Of a stretch of 64,000 nt of DNA, positions 62,494-64,000 are shown piece after piece; within the stretch, counting starts at the first letter, position 1, and the number at the start of each line of letters is the position of its first letter. The stretch is taken from assembly GCF_025994435.1 (NCBI RefSeq), contig NZ_BAQK01000013.1, positions 1-64,000 of the forward strand, read 5' to 3'. Source of the stretch: Gluconacetobacter johannae (lineage in GTDB: Bacteria; Pseudomonadota; Alphaproteobacteria; Acetobacterales; Acetobacteraceae). A model generated the notes under the pieces. It was not told where the DNA came from. It searched no databases and saw only the letters and a program-made list of their open reading frames with translations. Made by a program: the position numbers and the translations under genes.

Positions 62494-64000
62494 TCAGAAG
62501 CCGAACATGTGATCGAGGGAAAACCCCCCGTCGTCGCGCATGACGCCATGATAGCCGAACAGGCGGCACGTCGTGTCCCGGATCATGACATAGCCCCCCA
62601 CACCGGCCTGCTCGACCGCCGTCGCCCCGAACAGCAGATGCGGCCACACCATCGCGGATCCCGAACAGGCGATCTCCAGCCGCGATTCGGCAATGGCCCG
62701 GCCCGTCTGGTCGTGCAGGGTCAGGACGGTGCGCGACTGCGGCCGCCATGCGGCGGACGCCGGATAGATCAGGCAGCAGAAGGCGTGCCCCAATCCGTTC
62801 CCGCCCTTGAGGAACAGGCGCGTGGTCAGGCCCGGCGGCGGCCCGGAATAGGATTGCGGCTCGCCCCGATAGGTCATGACGGTGTTGAAGATGTGCGCGC
62901 CGAAACTGGTCTCCGCCGCATGGCCGCCGTCGCGAGCCTGGAATCGCACCAGCGCGTGCAGCCACCCGTCAGCCTCGCCGCCGTCGCGGAAATCATAGAC
63001 CAGTTCGGCATGTCCCTCGGGCACGCCCAATTGCGCCAGGTCCAAGGCCAGACCGTGGTCGCGCGGCAGGCAACCCAGGAATTTCCGCCCCGTGAGGTTC
63101 CCTGCCCTGTCGAAACAATCGAGGCGCAGCGGCAGGGTCGCCTGCGATTCGGCCATCGGCACCGGCTGCACGATCGTGTGGAACCGCGCGGGGTTCAGGA
63201 TCGGGAACGGCAGCAGAAAGCCGCGCCCCAGCGACTCGGGCAGGTTCGCAATTCCGGGGTCGGGGCGCAGGTCGGCGCGTTCGACATTCAAATGGGCGAT
63301 ACGGGTCCGGCCCGCCGACATCACTTCGTAACGGGGACGGACGACATGACGGCCGGAGCGGAGTTCGATCTGCGCCGGCCAGGCCAGGTCCGGCAGGCAG
63401 TCGGCAACCCGGATCGCCGCCGTCTGGTACGGCCCGACTTCGCGCATGATCGGGACAGGGCGATCGTCGCCCATGCGATTCAGGCTCATCGCGCCAGACG
63501 GGATGGGCACCGCGTGGCTGTTCTGCACCCACAGGACGACATCCTCCCCCGCGTCGGGGGCCGGCAGGTTGGCATAGCGGTCGGACGGCCAGGCATTGGC
63601 GTCGTGCGTGACCGACAGGCTCTGGTTGCCGTCCGTGCCGTAGGTGTCCAGCGCATATTTCACCACGTCATGCCCCGCAACGCCGATGGCGTGCACGAAC
63701 AATTGCCCGGTGAAGGCCGGCAGGCCGAATCGTGCCCGCACCGCCTGGCTGTCGATGACGATGCTGCCGTCGTCGGCCACGTCCTGTTCCCACGTCGCCA
63801 GCACCTGCCCGTCCGCGTCGAACAGCCGCAGCCACAGCCGCACCGCCCGCGCGCCATAGCGCGACCAGTAATTCGCGCTGACCAGCCGGGTGGACAGCCC
63901 GTCCTGGTCGCGGAAGAACGCATGGTTGGTGGCGAAATTCAGCCGGTCCAGATACCGGCCGCCCACCGTCAGCATCCGGTCGGGCAGGCGCAGCGAGGCC
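62494..64000 (-). CDS. Hypothetical protein, 5' end beyond window
   Basis: At least 501 residues; I do not recognise a family. The sequence is beta-rich and aromatic, with no membrane helix or signal in the visible part, and reads like several immunoglobulin- or jelly-roll-type domains (segments such as VRLWLRLFDADGQVLATWEQ, then VVLWVQNSHAVPIPSGAMSL, LPLRLDCFDRAGNLTGRKFL and RTVLTLHDQTGRAIAESRLE look like repeating strand pairs). The frame is open to the window edge (…SLRLPDR before the ATG at 63975), so the start is probably outside. It is next to tRNA-Val and unrelated to the preceding genes. Confidence 0.6.
   Translation of the reverse strand, partial: ASLRLPDRMLTVGGRYLDRLNFATNHAFFRDQDGLSTRLVSANYWSRYGARAVRLWLRLFDADGQVLATWEQDVADDGSIVIDSQAVRARFGLPAFTGQLFVHAIGVAGHDVVKYALDTYGTDGNQSLSVTHDANAWPSDRYANLPAPDAGEDVVLWVQNSHAVPIPSGAMSLNRMGDDRPVPIMREVGPYQTAAIRVADCLPDLAWPAQIELRSGRHVVRPRYEVMSAGRTRIAHLNVERADLRPDPGIANLPESLGRGFLLPFPILNPARFHTIVQPVPMAESQATLPLRLDCFDRAGNLTGRKFLGCLPRDHGLALDLAQLGVPEGHAELVYDFRDGGEADGWLHALVRFQARDGGHAAETSFGAHIFNTVMTYRGEPQSYSGPPPGLTTRLFLKGGNGLGHAFCCLIYPASAAWRPQSRTVLTLHDQTGRAIAESRLEIACSGSAMVWPHLLFGATAVEQAGVGGYVMIRDTTCRLFGYHGVMRDDGGFSLDHMFGF

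Overview
The window reads as a chromosomal segment of a high-GC alphaproteobacterium, most likely an acetic acid bacterium (Acetobacteraceae, Gluconacetobacter/Komagataeibacter-like). The evidence is high GC throughout, a bacterial sphingolipid locus that includes a fatty-acid hydroxylase (acetic acid bacteria are known for hydroxylated ceramides), the typical alphaproteobacterial runs aroE-coaE-dnaQ and fabD-fabG-acpP-fabF-mltG, GatCAB, and two copies of a paired-hairpin intergenic repeat. Genus and species cannot be proven from the window. No CRISPR array, insertion sequence, prophage or rRNA was seen.

Region 1 (about 0.2-14.3 kb) is an envelope-lipid locus: a flippase, a CDP-glycerol transferase-like enzyme, a fatty acyl-AMP ligase, a dedicated ACP and serine palmitoyltransferase. 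On the opposite strand lie a lipid kinase of the diacylglycerol/sphingosine kinase family and a Tam41-like nucleotidyltransferase. These are followed by a metallophosphoesterase and then by a translationally coupled run: an LptF/LptG pair, a histidine-rich lipid hydroxylase and a MobA-like nucleotidyltransferase, with a GT4 glycosyltransferase behind. Read together this looks like synthesis of long-chain base, phosphorylation and nucleotide activation of an anionic ceramide head group, hydroxylation, and export by an Lpt-type permease pair. Ceramide synthase and ceramide reductase are not in the window.

Region 2 (14.3-31.5 kb) carries mmcB, an inositol-phosphatase family gene, a SYLF lipid-binding protein, an acyltransferase, then on the minus strand the fatty-acid synthesis cluster with mltG, a DUF218 protein, a methyltransferase, an orphan OpuAC-like protein without signal peptide, an M13 metallopeptidase, a Dabb-domain protein and a diiron ferritin-like protein. 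The last is divergent from sucCD.

Region 3 (31.6-47.3 kb) holds bioB, queE-queC-queD and a SulP transporter. It is followed by a long minus-strand series, aroE-coaE-dnaQ and then a sensor/pseudo-cyclase gene overlapping an MCE (Mla-like) lipid transport operon. Both the ABC ATPase and the cyclase domain of this operon lack key catalytic residues, which makes it the most unusual operon here besides the sphingolipid locus. A divergent tlpA/argH pair with only three bases between the start codons comes next, followed by an LptM-like lipoprotein.

Region 4 (47.4-64 kb) has a DUF4175 (TIGR02302-type) membrane protein and lysA, then a visibly less GC-rich surface-glycan patch (GtrA protein, methyltransferase, glycosyltransferase, O-antigen ligase) interrupted by cytidine deaminase. 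After it come tRNA-Ser(GCT), gatCAB, ruvX, two tRNA-Val genes (GAC, CAC), an N-formylglutamate amidohydrolase with a possibly leaderless mRNA, a YidB-like protein, a well-formed small RNA gene with an anti-Shine-Dalgarno stretch, and an unrecognised protein cut by the window edge.
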